Source: a virus. From it: DNA of 62,404 bases. This document shows positions 47,282-56,188 of the stretch, one piece after another (the stretch's first letter is position 1; each line of letters starts with the position of its first letter). Where the stretch lies: positions 1-62,404 of IMG/VR virus record IMGVR_UViG_3300021963_000133. One strand, written 5' to 3'. Both the position numbers and the translations under genes were made by a program. Below the pieces are notes generated by a model. It saw nothing but the letters and a program-made list of their open reading frames with translations. It had not been told where the DNA came from and made no database searches.

Positions 47282-48151
47282 TTAATTTTCTTTTGTTTCA
47301 TATGCCTTTGGACTAGGCATTCCGCTATAATGACACCATGTTTCTTCATTAAGCTGTTCCCATTTTGGGTCATACCAAAATCTACGACCCTTTCCATTAT
47401 TATCAATCATGGTTGCCATTGTAGGATTTCCATAACATAACATGAATTCTTTCCAACCTCGTTTAACATCTTCAACTGTCTCAAATATAAATGGGTTCTT
47501 CCAATCTTTAAGTTCTCCACCACCAAGCAAGTATGCTGTTTCTGGAATAGTTCGACAAAGACTAAAAATGCTAGTGTGTTTGGTTAAAGCCTCTCTTGCC
47601 GACATAAAAGGATTAATATCCATTCGATACAAGATTTCAGCTCTAAGATAATTACCAATTCCATTGAACCATTTTTGATTCATTAACACTTCACAAATAG
47701 GTTTATCAAAATCTTTTTTATGTAGATTTGCTTTGATATTTCTGACAAAATCTTGAAATTGTTGGGTTGGATCTGGACCTCTATTATCTGACCAATCTTC
47801 AACTAGTTTCCATTTGCCAAATCTTCGAACATCAACAAAATCAAGGGATCCATTTTCAGATTGAAATCTTAAATGCGAGTGTTTTGAAATGACTCCAGTT
47901 TCGACCCAATTAAAATGGCCTGACATTCCCATTGTCATTAACAATTTTACCTGATGCGGAGAATTGTACTGTGTTAAGGTTAACATTAACTCTTTACCAC
48001 GGCTTTCGGCAGAAATAGTAAAACCATTGAATGGAATTTCAACCTCTTTGCCTTTATGGACCGGATTCTTTTTAACGCTGGTAAAAACTCGATTTTGAGC
48101 TTCTTGATTAATATAATCAGCGGTTAGTCTAAGTTCTGCTAATTCTGGCAT
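47282..48151 (-). CDS. Formamidopyrimidine-DNA glycosylase (Fpg/Nei family)
   Basis: 289 aa. N-terminal MPELAEL keeps the catalytic Pro-2 and Glu-3; MGMSGHF, the H2TH helix NQKWFNGIGNYLRAEILYR and a shortened C-terminus without a cysteine zinc finger follow (zincless, NEIL1/plant-like). It excises oxidised bases and nicks the strand. With the DenV-like gene it suggests a DNA repair set. Confidence 0.9.
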   Translation of the reverse strand: MPELAELRLTADYINQEAQNRVFTSVKKNPVHKGKEVEIPFNGFTISAESRGKELMLTLTQYNSPHQVKLLMTMGMSGHFNWVETGVISKHSHLRFQSENGSLDFVDVRRFGKWKLVEDWSDNRGPDPTQQFQDFVRNIKANLHKKDFDKPICEVLMNQKWFNGIGNYLRAEILYRMDINPFMSAREALTKHTSIFSLCRTIPETAYLLGGGELKDWKNPFIFETVEDVKRGWKEFMLCYGNPTMATMIDNNGKGRRFWYDPKWEQLNEETWCHYSGMPSPKAYETKEN

Positions 48152-48152
48152 A

Positions 48153-48344
48153 CTAGTTTTTTGGATTAATTATTCCTACAATAGCATATAGTACAGCAAT
48201 TGGCCAAATAAGACAAATGATTGTTCTTTCATAATTTGTTAATCGGTACTCTTCAGCTCTAATAATAGACACAAGTACATCAATAATTATATTGACGGCG
48301 ATTCCAATTGCAAAATACATTAAAATGTTATTATAAATATTCAT
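48153..48344 (-). CDS. Small membrane protein
   Basis: 63 aa with two hydrophobic helices (LMYFAIGIAVNIIIDVLVSI, IICLIWPIAVLYAIVGII). Unknown role. Confidence 0.6.
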   Translation of the reverse strand: MNIYNNILMYFAIGIAVNIIIDVLVSIIRAEEYRLTNYERTIICLIWPIAVLYAIVGIINPKN

Positions 48345-48765
48345 GTGGAGTTTCTTTTGGTTTCCACCAGTCTTCTAAACTGGCAGTCATAATATTTTTA
48401 TCTTCAAATGCAGTTTCAGCACAAGGTTTACAAAGTGTTGTAATCCATCCTCTGGTTCGGCCAATCTGCTCTTTAGTTCCGCAAGTTTCACAAGTATCGT
48501 AAGAATCTGCTTCGGCTTTTTGAATTATCTTCCAGATTTTCTCATTACCTGAACCAATATAGAATCTCAATCCACCAAATTTTTCTTTAGACTGGTGAAG
48601 TTCTCCATCCCATCCCGCAGCTAAACAATCTTTAATTAACTGTGCAGTTAAATCATACCAACCTTCTCCAAATGAAAAGAAACCAAATGAATCTATTCTC
48701 CTTCCATTCCAACCTGTTAGAGTAACTTCGTTCTGTAAGAAGTTATCAAATTCTTCTCTGGTCAT
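48331..48765 (-). CDS. Conserved phage-type protein with zinc motif
   Basis: 144 aa. Two pairs CETCG and CKPC in the C-terminal half suggest a zinc ribbon; SKEKFGGLRFYIGSGNEK is a segment I have seen in several uncharacterised phage proteins. Overlaps both neighbours. Confidence 0.65.
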   Translation of the reverse strand: MTREEFDNFLQNEVTLTGWNGRRIDSFGFFSFGEGWYDLTAQLIKDCLAAGWDGELHQSKEKFGGLRFYIGSGNEKIWKIIQKAEADSYDTCETCGTKEQIGRTRGWITTLCKPCAETAFEDKNIMTASLEDWWKPKETPHEYL

Positions 48766-49196
48766 ATTGAATTATTTAATATAGTCTTATATTCTTCAGA
48801 CGTTATTTGTTTACTACCAAGTGTGATCCGCTTCATTGTAACTGCGCGTTCATATATTCTATCAATCACTAATTGGTTAGCCTCATTGGTTCCATGCCAA
48901 TCCTGGTATAACTCCAGTCGACCATTTAGTCGTTCATCATTCCATTCGATATTTGCGGCAAATTCTCGGTTTAATAACTCTTGCCGAAGCTGATCAAATC
49001 TGGAATGAATATATTTCAGCTTATTATAAAAGAACTTAACATGTCCAGTTCCTAATGTAAATTGCTGAGGTAACTTTGACAGGTCGACTGGATTCTTTGT
49101 AGCCAACGCTGTAGTTCTTAATATCTCTCGATATTCGGCTACTAGGTGTTGGTCACAAAGAGCAGCAGGTGGGATTGTTGCGTTAATTCTAGTCAT
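48762..49196 (-). CDS. denV: T4 endonuclease V (DenV)-like pyrimidine-dimer glycosylase
   Basis: 144 aa. The ATG at 49196 gives MTRINATI, keeping Thr-2 as the N-terminal nucleophile of the T4 enzyme; the longer frame would bury it. CDQHLVAEYREILR and LGTGHVKFFYNKLKYI match the T4 sequence pattern. It removes UV dimers by glycosylase/lyase action. TAATG overlap with the upstream gene. Confidence 0.85.
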   Translation of the reverse strand: MTRINATIPPAALCDQHLVAEYREILRTTALATKNPVDLSKLPQQFTLGTGHVKFFYNKLKYIHSRFDQLRQELLNREFAANIEWNDERLNGRLELYQDWHGTNEANQLVIDRIYERAVTMKRITLGSKQITSEEYKTILNNSI

Positions 49197-49699
49197 TAGC
49201 AATTAAAACCTTTAATATAAATTTGTAATACATTTAATAACTCTGGTGTTCTAATAGAACTTTTATTATGAGTGTCTAATATTTTTTGCTCAGTTTTAAG
49301 AATCCATGCAATTTTATAATTCTCAATAAGTAACTTATAAACTGTTTCAGAATTTAAATCTTCTAATAGTAAAAGCCTTTGAATTGTTTGTGATATTGGA
49401 ATAATATGTTCGTGGTGAAAAATACCGGTTCCATGGCCAATATCTTTAAGACCTCTTTTTGTTGTTTGGTCTAAATACCCGGTCCACATTAATTTTTCAG
49501 CATCTAATCCAATATTCTCAGCAGCTTCTAATGCAGCTAAAGAATACATGTATGGAATTCCAATATCTCCAGGATATTCAGTAAATTTCCTAATAATTTT
49601 ACTAAGACAATGCTTAAAACAACTATCATTTGGATATTTTCTGAGTCCTATAATTAAAGGAACCATCGACTCGCAGATTAATTTTTGCTTATCAGTCAT
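49196..49699 (-). CDS. Hypothetical protein with HNH-like HHEHIIP motif
   Basis: 167 aa. GTGIFHHEHIIPISQTIQRL (~residues 90-109) looks like an HNH-type metal site, without the rest of a standard HNH domain being certain. No family named. Confidence 0.5.
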   Translation of the reverse strand: MTDKQKLICESMVPLIIGLRKYPNDSCFKHCLSKIIRKFTEYPGDIGIPYMYSLAALEAAENIGLDAEKLMWTGYLDQTTKRGLKDIGHGTGIFHHEHIIPISQTIQRLLLLEDLNSETVYKLLIENYKIAWILKTEQKILDTHNKSSIRTPELLNVLQIYIKGFNC

Positions 49700-50043
49700 T
49701 AGATTTTACCTAAAGTTCTACGATAATTTGTAGTTGCTCTGTAGATAATTTCTAAACGATCTTCATGTGTTGGAACTAGAATACGTTCAGTTTTTTCTGA
49801 AGTACGAGGATTTCCATACCAATCAATGTATGATATTGGAACTTGTCTAGTTTTATTCAACTGATAAACTGTGTTAACCACATTACCACGCCAATCTCGA
49901 CCTGAATATTTACGACGAACATAACCACTTTCATAACTCATATAATCGCAATTTGTAATTGGGTCATGGAAACATACAGTTCCGTTGTCAGCTTGTCTTT
50001 GGCTTGTTACTTCAATTAATCTAAGAGATTGTGCTTTGTTCAT
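49699..50043 (-). CDS. Hypothetical protein
   Basis: 114 aa, basic, rich in Arg/Tyr (YVRRKYSGRDWRGNVVNTVY). Probable nucleic-acid or structural small protein; unrecognised. Confidence 0.55.
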   Translation of the reverse strand: MNKAQSLRLIEVTSQRQADNGTVCFHDPITNCDYMSYESGYVRRKYSGRDWRGNVVNTVYQLNKTRQVPISYIDWYGNPRTSEKTERILVPTHEDRLEIIYRATTNYRRTLGKI

Positions 50044-50049
50044 GATATT

Positions 50050-50310
50050 TTATTTTTCGTTAATAATTACTTGACCTTCCATTACTCCGTAACCTGATTT
50101 TTCAGTGAAATAATAAGTAGTTGCTTTAGTGGTATCTTTCTTAGTTAAAATCCAAAGACTTGCATCTTTACCTTTCCAAGTAACGTTTACTAAACGGCTA
50201 CCAGGCTCTAAGTTAATAACTTCAGTTCCTCCAAATGATCTTGCCATTTGATTGTCAGTACATGATGCTAATGAGATAGCTGCTACTGCAATAATAAATA
50301 ATTTTTTCAT
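50050..50310 (-). CDS. Small lipoprotein
   Basis: 86 aa. Signal peptide and lipobox IAVAAISLASC, then SRLVNVTWKGKDASLWILTK, a domain common in short phage lipoproteins. Directly behind a class A promoter. Confidence 0.75.
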   Translation of the reverse strand: MKKLFIIAVAAISLASCTDNQMARSFGGTEVINLEPGSRLVNVTWKGKDASLWILTKKDTTKATTYYFTEKSGYGVMEGQVIINEK

Positions 50311-50333
50311 TTTGTTAATGTTTTAATGTTATA

Positions 50334-50349
50334 TGTAAATATAAACAAA
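50334..50349 (-). promoter_or_regulatory. Class A promoter motif
   Basis: TGTTTATATTTACATA 24 bases before the lipoprotein ATG; no GTTAATAAC partner nearby. Confidence 0.7.
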
Positions 50350-50354
50350 AAACT

Positions 50355-50376
50355 CGACATAAAAAAATGCCGAGTG
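50355..50376 (-). terminator. Possible terminator hairpin
   Basis: CTCGGCAT/ATGTCGAG stem with one G-U and a T-rich loop, followed by TTTTTTG on the minus strand. It ends the 50390 transcript. Confidence 0.6.
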
Positions 50377-50389
50377 ATTTATTTTAAAT

Positions 50390-50866
50390 TTATTTTACAT
50401 CTTTCAATTCAGTTCTTAATCGACCAATTGCAGCATCTAGAGTATTATAAACTGGAATGTTGTATCGGCTACAAACAATATCTACGTTGCCTTTACGCCA
50501 AAATTCATCAGGACAACAAACAATCATTTTACCAGAATCAGCATATAAACCAAGTTCTAATAGACTAATTGGACTCTTTGTCTCTGGTGAAAAGTACATG
50601 AAGATAATATCACATACATCTAGCATATTCATTTCCCAATTTACCTGTTTGCTAAACTGTGGATTAGATTCCTTTTGTTCCCAACTAGAATCCCAATCAT
50701 CTCGACGAGGATTCAAAAATGTCAACGCATCTCGATCTTTAAATAATTCAGGTATTACTGATTGCCAATCTTCAGCAGCTCCCATTTCAATAGAACCTGC
50801 TAAGAAAACTGTTACGTCATTGTCGAGATTCCACGTTGGCATTAACGGTGCTTTAATTACTTCCAT
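50390..50866 (-). CDS. Nucleoside 2-deoxyribosyltransferase-like protein
   Basis: 158 aa from MEVIKAPLMP (ATG at 50866); a longer frame overlaps the upstream lipoprotein gene. VFLAGSIEMGAAEDWQ, FLNPRRDDWDSSW, NWEMNMLDVCDIIFMYF and SPISLLELGLYA match the Nuc_deoxyrib_tr2 family. It may swap or release bases from nucleosides, a salvage or base-modification step. Confidence 0.8.
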   Translation of the reverse strand: MEVIKAPLMPTWNLDNDVTVFLAGSIEMGAAEDWQSVIPELFKDRDALTFLNPRRDDWDSSWEQKESNPQFSKQVNWEMNMLDVCDIIFMYFSPETKSPISLLELGLYADSGKMIVCCPDEFWRKGNVDIVCSRYNIPVYNTLDAAIGRLRTELKDVK

Positions 50867-51131
50867 CTTGTGTGTTTTTATGTATCGGGTTTTTACAATT
50901 GCCTTTGTGAGATCCCCATTGCATTTTACCAACGCCAACAACAATATATTCACAGCCTTCAAGAGTATAGACACTGTAATTCTGATCCCAGTAGCGTGAA
51001 GCATTATCAAGCTCCATTCGATGAGGATCTGGTTTATTTGAAACTTGTACAGTACCTTCACAACTTGTAACCAAAAAGGTTACAATCGCTGCGAAGATTA
51101 ATATTAATAATGTTATATTCTTTCTATTCAT
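50853..51131 (-). CDS. Lipoprotein with HKGNCKNPIH motif
   Basis: 92 aa from MNRKNITLLILIFAA; signal peptide with VTSC lipobox. C-terminal GCEYIVVGVGKMQWGSHKG then NCKNPIH is a recurrent ending of phage small proteins. The start is set at 51131 by overlap with the preceding stop. Confidence 0.65.
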   Translation of the reverse strand: MNRKNITLLILIFAAIVTFLVTSCEGTVQVSNKPDPHRMELDNASRYWDQNYSVYTLEGCEYIVVGVGKMQWGSHKGNCKNPIHKNTQDGSN

Positions 51132-51376
51132 TTTTCTAATTTTTTTGAGATAAACATAAGACCATTCCAAACCAGTTTTAAAATCATCATAAACCAAAAT
51201 AAAGGCCACGCAAAACTCATAGTTGTATAAGCCTCTGAATTTGACTCATAATCATCAGGCCATAAATCTTTTGGATCTGTGTTATCATAATGGTCAAGGT
51301 CTAATTGCTTTTTATAGGTATGCATCGCCCAAAGCGATGCAAAATACCCTATAATATAAATTGCTATGAAAATCAT
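51128..51376 (-). CDS. Membrane protein
   Basis: 82 aa, two hydrophobic segments (IFIAIYIIGYFASLWAM, FAWPLFWFMMILKLVWNGLMF) around an acidic loop. No family recognised. Confidence 0.6.
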   Translation of the reverse strand: MIFIAIYIIGYFASLWAMHTYKKQLDLDHYDNTDPKDLWPDDYESNSEAYTTMSFAWPLFWFMMILKLVWNGLMFISKKLEK

Positions 51377-51378
51377 GG

Positions 51379-52863
51379 TTATTTTAATTTTGTGCGAATT
51401 GCAGTTAAAGTAGTTTGATTTCCAAAAGTACCATTTTCATAGATACATCTCATATCAGTTGCTTTCTCTCCGGACCAAGTTTGTTGATCGACTAATTTAT
51501 AACCATCTTCTCCAGTTGTAATTCTTAGCAAACCTTTTGCAGATTTTTTAACACCATCATCTGTGATTGGATCTTTGAAGATTTCACGACCTTCTCCATT
51601 TACTTCAACATAAGTTGCTTTCATTGCAAAACCAAATGTATCTCTAGTGTTATATTGGTAAGTAAAACTTCCAACTCCTAATACGATATTTGTACTTGCA
51701 AATCCTTTAGCTTCTAATCTTGTAAAGATTTGTTCTGCACGATCTAATGTGATACTGTCTCCGTAGATTGCTCCAATATGTGGATCTAGGACTTTGTAAC
51801 CTTGTTCGTTGATAGTTCCACCGAACACATCCCAAAGTAATTCAATAACTCCTTTTACTTTAGGTTCATTGTGAACATCTTTCGATTTCAATAATTCTGA
51901 ATCTATCATAATTGGAGGTTTTGAGTTCAATCCACAAATAATATCAACTGGATCTCCAGAGTCAGGACGAATAACTACTTTACCATCTCTTGCAAGGATC
52001 TCTTCTTTAAGAGTAACTAAATGTTCAGTACAAACTTTCCATAAATCCCAAGTATCTGAAACAATAGAAAGAATTCCAGTTGGATATGTTTCCATTAAGT
52101 TTCGGAAAGTTCCAATCTCATCTTCTTTAGATCCAGCACACATAACTGAATGTTCAGTTGCATTTACTGATCCAGCTACAAATCCATCTTCATTGTAGAA
52201 TTTACGGGCTCCAAAGATTGCAGGTAAACTATCAGAACCAGAAAAACTTGTTAAGTGACCAAGACCTGAAGAGATAGTTGCATCAATTGAATCTAGACCT
52301 CTCATTGAGAAATCATGTGCTTGCCAATCTACGAACCAACCTTTTTCAGCGTCAGTTTTCTCTTGCCATGCTGTAAATAATTTACGGTAAGCATGTGCGA
52401 TAGTTGCAGAAGTCATTGGTTTCCACAACAAGTTAGAAATAACTGTCTCTAGATAATTTGTTACCCAATAGAAATCTGGATGTGTATTGTAAATTGTTAA
52501 GACTGGAACCTTCATTGGAACTAAAGCTCCTTCTTCGATTGCTTTAACATTAATAGGCAAGTAACCTAAATCATGAAGAGCTTCAAAATGACTAACATCA
52601 TAATCAGTGTTTAAGTACATTGATAATTCTCGTTTCATTTCTCCACAAACTTCGTCTTTTGGACGACTAAAGAAATCTTTTTCAAATGCCTCGTGGATTT
52701 GTTTAATTACCATTTGTTGTCCAAATGATACTAATTCGTCACAACCTTTAGGAGCATACTTATTACTTCTAGGAGTAAAGTTTGAATAAACCAACGTAGT
52801 TCCTTTTGGATATTGTTGGTGATGTCCTGTTTTGTAACCGTCTGTTAAAAATAATGGATTCAT
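51379..52863 (-). CDS. nadV: Nicotinamide phosphoribosyltransferase-like (NAMPT or Namat)
   Basis: 494 aa from MNPLFLTDGYKTGHH; the 14 residues ahead lie in the promoter, so they are excluded. YPKGTTLVYSNFTPRSN, WQAHDFSMRGLDSIDA, VVIRPDSGDP and GVGSFTYQYNTRDTFGFAMK are NAMPT signatures. It joins nicotinamide to PRPP, or to ADPR-pyrophosphate if it is the NARP1 enzyme Namat. The PRPP-synthetase-like partner is at 56188. Confidence 0.92.
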   Translation of the reverse strand: MNPLFLTDGYKTGHHQQYPKGTTLVYSNFTPRSNKYAPKGCDELVSFGQQMVIKQIHEAFEKDFFSRPKDEVCGEMKRELSMYLNTDYDVSHFEALHDLGYLPINVKAIEEGALVPMKVPVLTIYNTHPDFYWVTNYLETVISNLLWKPMTSATIAHAYRKLFTAWQEKTDAEKGWFVDWQAHDFSMRGLDSIDATISSGLGHLTSFSGSDSLPAIFGARKFYNEDGFVAGSVNATEHSVMCAGSKEDEIGTFRNLMETYPTGILSIVSDTWDLWKVCTEHLVTLKEEILARDGKVVIRPDSGDPVDIICGLNSKPPIMIDSELLKSKDVHNEPKVKGVIELLWDVFGGTINEQGYKVLDPHIGAIYGDSITLDRAEQIFTRLEAKGFASTNIVLGVGSFTYQYNTRDTFGFAMKATYVEVNGEGREIFKDPITDDGVKKSAKGLLRITTGEDGYKLVDQQTWSGEKATDMRCIYENGTFGNQTTLTAIRTKLK

Positions 52864-52888
52864 ATATTGTATCTTTATTAATTTGTTA

Positions 52889-52904
52889 TATGTAAATATA
52901 AACA
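52889..52904 (-). promoter_or_regulatory. Class A promoter motif
   Basis: TGTTTATATTTACATA 26 bases before the NAMPT-like start; GTTAATAAC at 52949-52958 lies inside the end of the AAA gene. Confidence 0.75.
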
Positions 52905-52941
52905 ATGTTTTTCAATCGGAGAAACATTTAGTGAGTTATTT

Positions 52942-54189
52942 TCAAAAAGTTATTAACATTTTTTGTAAGGTGCTAATAGCCTTATCTGAATCGTCTGGAT
53001 TTGCCAAACAAACATTTTGAATATTACACATCGAGGTTTCAATATCAAAATCTAACTTAATATCTTTTAAGTAGAACATCGACAAGTACTCTTCAGCTTC
53101 AGCCGTCTTTGCAAATCCAAGTTCCTTAATAAGATCGATTCGACCTGGTCTTAATAGGGCTGGATCTAATTTCTCAATGTGATTTGTTGTAATAATTATC
53201 AAAACATTATTTAGACTAATTGCACCGTCAAGTGCATTTAATAAACCGCTAAAAGTAATTTTTGAGTCTTTATTAACCTTCTCTCTCATGTCAAAATAAG
53301 CATCCATATCTTCAAATAAGAGAATCGAATTTGGATTAACCTCAGCAAACATTGATAACATATCATCATCTCCATCAATATTATTTAGGTTAACATTATA
53401 AACGTCCATCTCGTATTCGATTGCGATTGCTCTGGCAAGAGTTGTTTTACCAGTTCCTGGAGGGCCGAAATAACAGTGTCCTCTTTTATGTGCGATTCCA
53501 CGTCGGTTATATTCTTCCTTTGAATCTCTCCAAGTTGTAATATCTTTAAGGATAGAATCTTTTAATGGTCCATTTAGAACAACCTGACTTAACGGTTTCC
53601 CTTTGATTGTTTGCATATAAGAGAAATAATGTCCTCTAGAAATATAGAACCTAGGTTCTCTCTTGATATTTCCATAATGTTCATTAATCTCTCTAATCAA
53701 TTTTCTAATTGAACGAGATGCAAAGATTCCTTTAAATGTGTAATGCTTTAAATAAACTGATTTTAGATTATTTGCATTCTCTAATTTATCACGACCAAAA
53801 GAAATACGAATCCATCGTCCATATTTTCTCATGTAAAAGAAATCTTCGATTGGTATCTCTTTAATTTCTTTTGCTTTTTTACCAACTCTAGTGTCTTCTT
53901 CTTCAAGCGGATAATTTCCATCATCAACTGATTTTGTCGAGTACTCTACATTCCTTGCCTTACTCTTATGGTTATCACTAATCCATGATGTGATATAATC
54001 GTACAACTCGTCTGTTTGATAAATTGTAACTTTGTAAGAAATCAACAATACTATTCGGTCATAAATCCATTTTGGAACTCCTTTTAAAGATGCAAAAAGA
54101 GCAGCGGCAACCGATGCAAATGCAGCAGCACCAAAAAATTGATTAGTTCTAATTTGTGTTGAAATCCATTCAAATAAATCGTGAAACAT
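52942..54189 (-). CDS. BCS1-like AAA ATPase with N-terminal membrane segment
   Basis: 415 aa. One membrane segment near residues 18-36, a BCS1-type middle domain (RFYISRGHYFSYMQTIKGKP), then AAA motifs: FGPPGTGKTTLARA, SILLFEDMDAYFD, and TTNHIEKLDPALLRPGRID. Mitochondrial BCS1 translocates folded proteins; phage homologues are unexplored. The last codons (LITF-stop) are encoded by the GTTAATAAC promoter element. Confidence 0.88.
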   Translation of the reverse strand: MFHDLFEWISTQIRTNQFFGAAAFASVAAALFASLKGVPKWIYDRIVLLISYKVTIYQTDELYDYITSWISDNHKSKARNVEYSTKSVDDGNYPLEEEDTRVGKKAKEIKEIPIEDFFYMRKYGRWIRISFGRDKLENANNLKSVYLKHYTFKGIFASRSIRKLIREINEHYGNIKREPRFYISRGHYFSYMQTIKGKPLSQVVLNGPLKDSILKDITTWRDSKEEYNRRGIAHKRGHCYFGPPGTGKTTLARAIAIEYEMDVYNVNLNNIDGDDDMLSMFAEVNPNSILLFEDMDAYFDMREKVNKDSKITFSGLLNALDGAISLNNVLIIITTNHIEKLDPALLRPGRIDLIKELGFAKTAEAEEYLSMFYLKDIKLDFDIETSMCNIQNVCLANPDDSDKAISTLQKMLITF

Positions 54190-54195
54190 TTTATT

Positions 54196-54414
54196 TTATT
54201 TTAAAAACCAGTCAAATGCTGATTTGATTATTGTAAGATTTACTTCATGAAAAATAAACCACTTAATCCAGGCCAACGGCCAAAATATGAAATCCATTAT
54301 AGCCCAAAATCCACTTGAATGAATTTGATAACCTATCATTGCAGTTGGAAGCGAAAATATAATTGTTGGAAGTGTAATAGGTTTCCATGTAAATGTAACT
54401 TTCTTGTTTTCCAT
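54196..54414 (-). CDS. Small membrane protein
   Basis: 72 aa, Trp-rich with two hydrophobic segments (LPTIIFSLPTAMIGYQI, AIMDFIFWPLAWIKWFIFH). Between the AAA and DUF3307-like genes; may be their membrane partner. Confidence 0.55.
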   Translation of the reverse strand: MENKKVTFTWKPITLPTIIFSLPTAMIGYQIHSSGFWAIMDFIFWPLAWIKWFIFHEVNLTIIKSAFDWFLK

Positions 54415-54815
54415 TATCCAACTATAAATTTAAATGTGTAAAATAATTGAGCATAATGTAAAACTTGGTCAAGTCCAATAATTGTAAATGCTCCTAAGTT
54501 TGGAATTGGACTACCATAATATCCATCTTTAAATCTTTTACTAACAATTCGGCTAGTAACATAATCCGTTGCAAAGTGTGCAATGAATGTTACGACTGAA
54601 AAGAATAAAGCGTTAAAGATATACCATTCAGTAGATTCTAGAGGCCTCTCGATTCCTAGTAAAATACAAGATGCAAATAACCAAAGTAGGGAATAAGTTC
54701 CAACATGATTAAATAATGCTAAGTTACTTTTACTTTTGTTTGTTGCCCATTCTTCAGCTTGAAAAATGAAATCGGCGATAAAGTGGATTACCACAATTGC
54801 TAATGCTATTCCCAT
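54414..54815 (-). CDS. DUF3307-like membrane protein
   Basis: 133 aa, four membrane helices. The HFIADFIFQAEEWATNKS start and LFNHVGTYSLLW match DUF3307 (H...DF.lQ..wa..K...H). Unknown function; an envelope role is likely. Confidence 0.7.
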   Translation of the reverse strand: MGIALAIVVIHFIADFIFQAEEWATNKSKSNLALFNHVGTYSLLWLFASCILLGIERPLESTEWYIFNALFFSVVTFIAHFATDYVTSRIVSKRFKDGYYGSPIPNLGAFTIIGLDQVLHYAQLFYTFKFIVG

Positions 54816-54827
54816 TAATTGTACTTT

Positions 54828-55355
54828 TTATTCTGGTTTATAAATTACTACCGTAACGTTGCAATCTTTTAATTCTCTTTGGATAATTGGTCTGATTAAT
54901 TCCCAATCTCCTCCGGCTAAATGTGATCCGATTTGAGGTAAACCAATTCGTTTTCCTGCAAAAACATGATTCATTTTTCTCATACACAGAGTGAATGCGT
55001 CATAGTCAAATGGTTTCAATTCAGTACCCCATTGATATTGTGTATATGCATTAACAACAGTCAAATCAAATTCAGTGATGTTCTCTTCATCAGTGCCATA
55101 CGCTAATGTTACTGCTTGATAATCAATTTGTCCTAACTTGTTAAAATCACCGGTGTAATTGAAATCTTCTAATGGAAATTTATCACAACCAAATGCCTGT
55201 GCTATTTGTGGAGCAATTCCACGTTTCATTCGACAGAAACAATTGCAACCATGTGCAATAACGTCGAATCTTCCTAAATTGGCTAACTTAATTAAGTCGC
55301 CTTCTACTTCTTGATAATTCATAATTGATTTTAAAAATGCGTTTAATTGTCCCAT
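54828..55355 (-). CDS. Macro-domain protein (ADP-ribose binding/processing)
   Basis: 175 aa. GDLIKLANLGRFDVIAHGCNC (residues ~20-40) and MKRGIAPQIAQAFG, then IGLPQIGSHLAGGDWELI, fit the ADP-ribose-1''-phosphatase (Poa1) type of macro domain. It may bind or hydrolyse ADP-ribose derivatives. It sits inside the NAD/PRPP gene group. Confidence 0.85.
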   Translation of the reverse strand: MGQLNAFLKSIMNYQEVEGDLIKLANLGRFDVIAHGCNCFCRMKRGIAPQIAQAFGCDKFPLEDFNYTGDFNKLGQIDYQAVTLAYGTDEENITEFDLTVVNAYTQYQWGTELKPFDYDAFTLCMRKMNHVFAGKRIGLPQIGSHLAGGDWELIRPIIQRELKDCNVTVVIYKPE

Positions 55356-55356
55356 G

Positions 55357-55854
55357 TTATGCTAGTCTAAATCTTTTTAAAAATTCTCGTAAGAAGATAA
55401 TTTGTTCTGCTTCCTTTTCAGTTTCGGCAAACTTCATCTTCCATTCATAATAATCCATTTCAATTGGAGTAACTCCATTGATATAGTATGGTCCAGCATA
55501 ATCTGGCCAAGCAACTTTGTCAAAAACTCGGTCATCGACTAGGAAAACTACCGCCGTCATTTGATCTCCCAGATCTGGTTCATGGAATTCTCCAACTTTA
55601 ATACCACGGTCAGTTAATTCGTAGTAGTTCTGTTGAAGAGTTCCTAATCTCATGTTATTATCATTGGTTGTCCCACCATTTAAGATAATAAATGTCTTAT
55701 CTCTTCTGGCCCATTCTTGATATGCCGGAGTTTCAAAGAATTCAAGTCCATATTCAACAACAGCATGACCAAATTGGATGCCTTGTTGGATTGGACTTAA
55801 ATTATAAGGTACCAATCCATACATTCGATATTCTCTCGTGTAGATTGATTCCAT
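55357..55854 (-). CDS. Peptidyl-tRNA hydrolase (PTH2)-like protein
   Basis: 165 aa. LSPIQQGIQFGHAVVEYGLE, FIILNGGTTN and the final GEFHEPDLGDQMTAVVFLVDD resemble the PTH2 fold (ms.GK..AQ.aHA...EPDL). It may recycle peptidyl-tRNA in a phage that brings its own tRNAs and tmRNA. The family call is moderate. Confidence 0.6.
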   Translation of the reverse strand: MESIYTREYRMYGLVPYNLSPIQQGIQFGHAVVEYGLEFFETPAYQEWARRDKTFIILNGGTTNDNNMRLGTLQQNYYELTDRGIKVGEFHEPDLGDQMTAVVFLVDDRVFDKVAWPDYAGPYYINGVTPIEMDYYEWKMKFAETEKEAEQIIFLREFLKRFRLA

Positions 55855-55976
55855 TATTCTTCCTCTTCTTTTGTTGTTTCTTCTATTTCTAATTTAACTT
55901 CTTGTAGAACGTAACGAGATCCTAGAATTGGGTCGTGCTGTAATACGATAACTTGTGTTGTCTCTTCCTTAGCCAT
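55854..55976 (-). CDS. 40-aa acidic protein
   Basis: Starts MAKEETTQVIVLQHDPILGS and ends in a run of E. Linked on both sides by TAATG overlaps, which strongly supports translation. Function unknown. Confidence 0.65.
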   Translation of the reverse strand: MAKEETTQVIVLQHDPILGSRYVLQEVKLEIEETTKEEEE

Positions 55977-56188
55977 TATATTAATTTTAAATATTTTAGT
56001 TCTTCGACAGCAGCATCAAATGCTTCTTGCCATGTGCGGTATAAAAACCATTCATGTACATTAATTAACTCATAGTTCCCAAAATGCTCATATTTGTATA
56101 TGTCAAATGCGTATTTAGGAGTACCTGTTCGGTCTAGAGATATTTCTACAACATACCCTAGAGTTGCTAATGAATCAATTGTGTACAT
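55976..56188 (-). CDS. Small hypothetical protein
   Basis: 70 aa; aromatic-rich (YAFDIYKYEHFGNYELINVH) with a C-terminal helix. Unrecognised; starts at the last base of the PRPP-synthetase-like gene. Confidence 0.55.
   Translation of the reverse strand: MYTIDSLATLGYVVEISLDRTGTPKYAFDIYKYEHFGNYELINVHEWFLYRTWQEAFDAAVEELKYLKLI

Noticed and set aside
50867-51061. N-terminal extension of the deoxyribosyltransferase-like protein
   Set aside because: It overlaps the lipoprotein gene in another frame and does not fit the family, whose core begins near the ATG at 50866.
52864-52905. 14-residue extension of the NAMPT-like protein
   Set aside because: It would be translated from inside the class A promoter motif; family start fits MNPLFLTDGYK.
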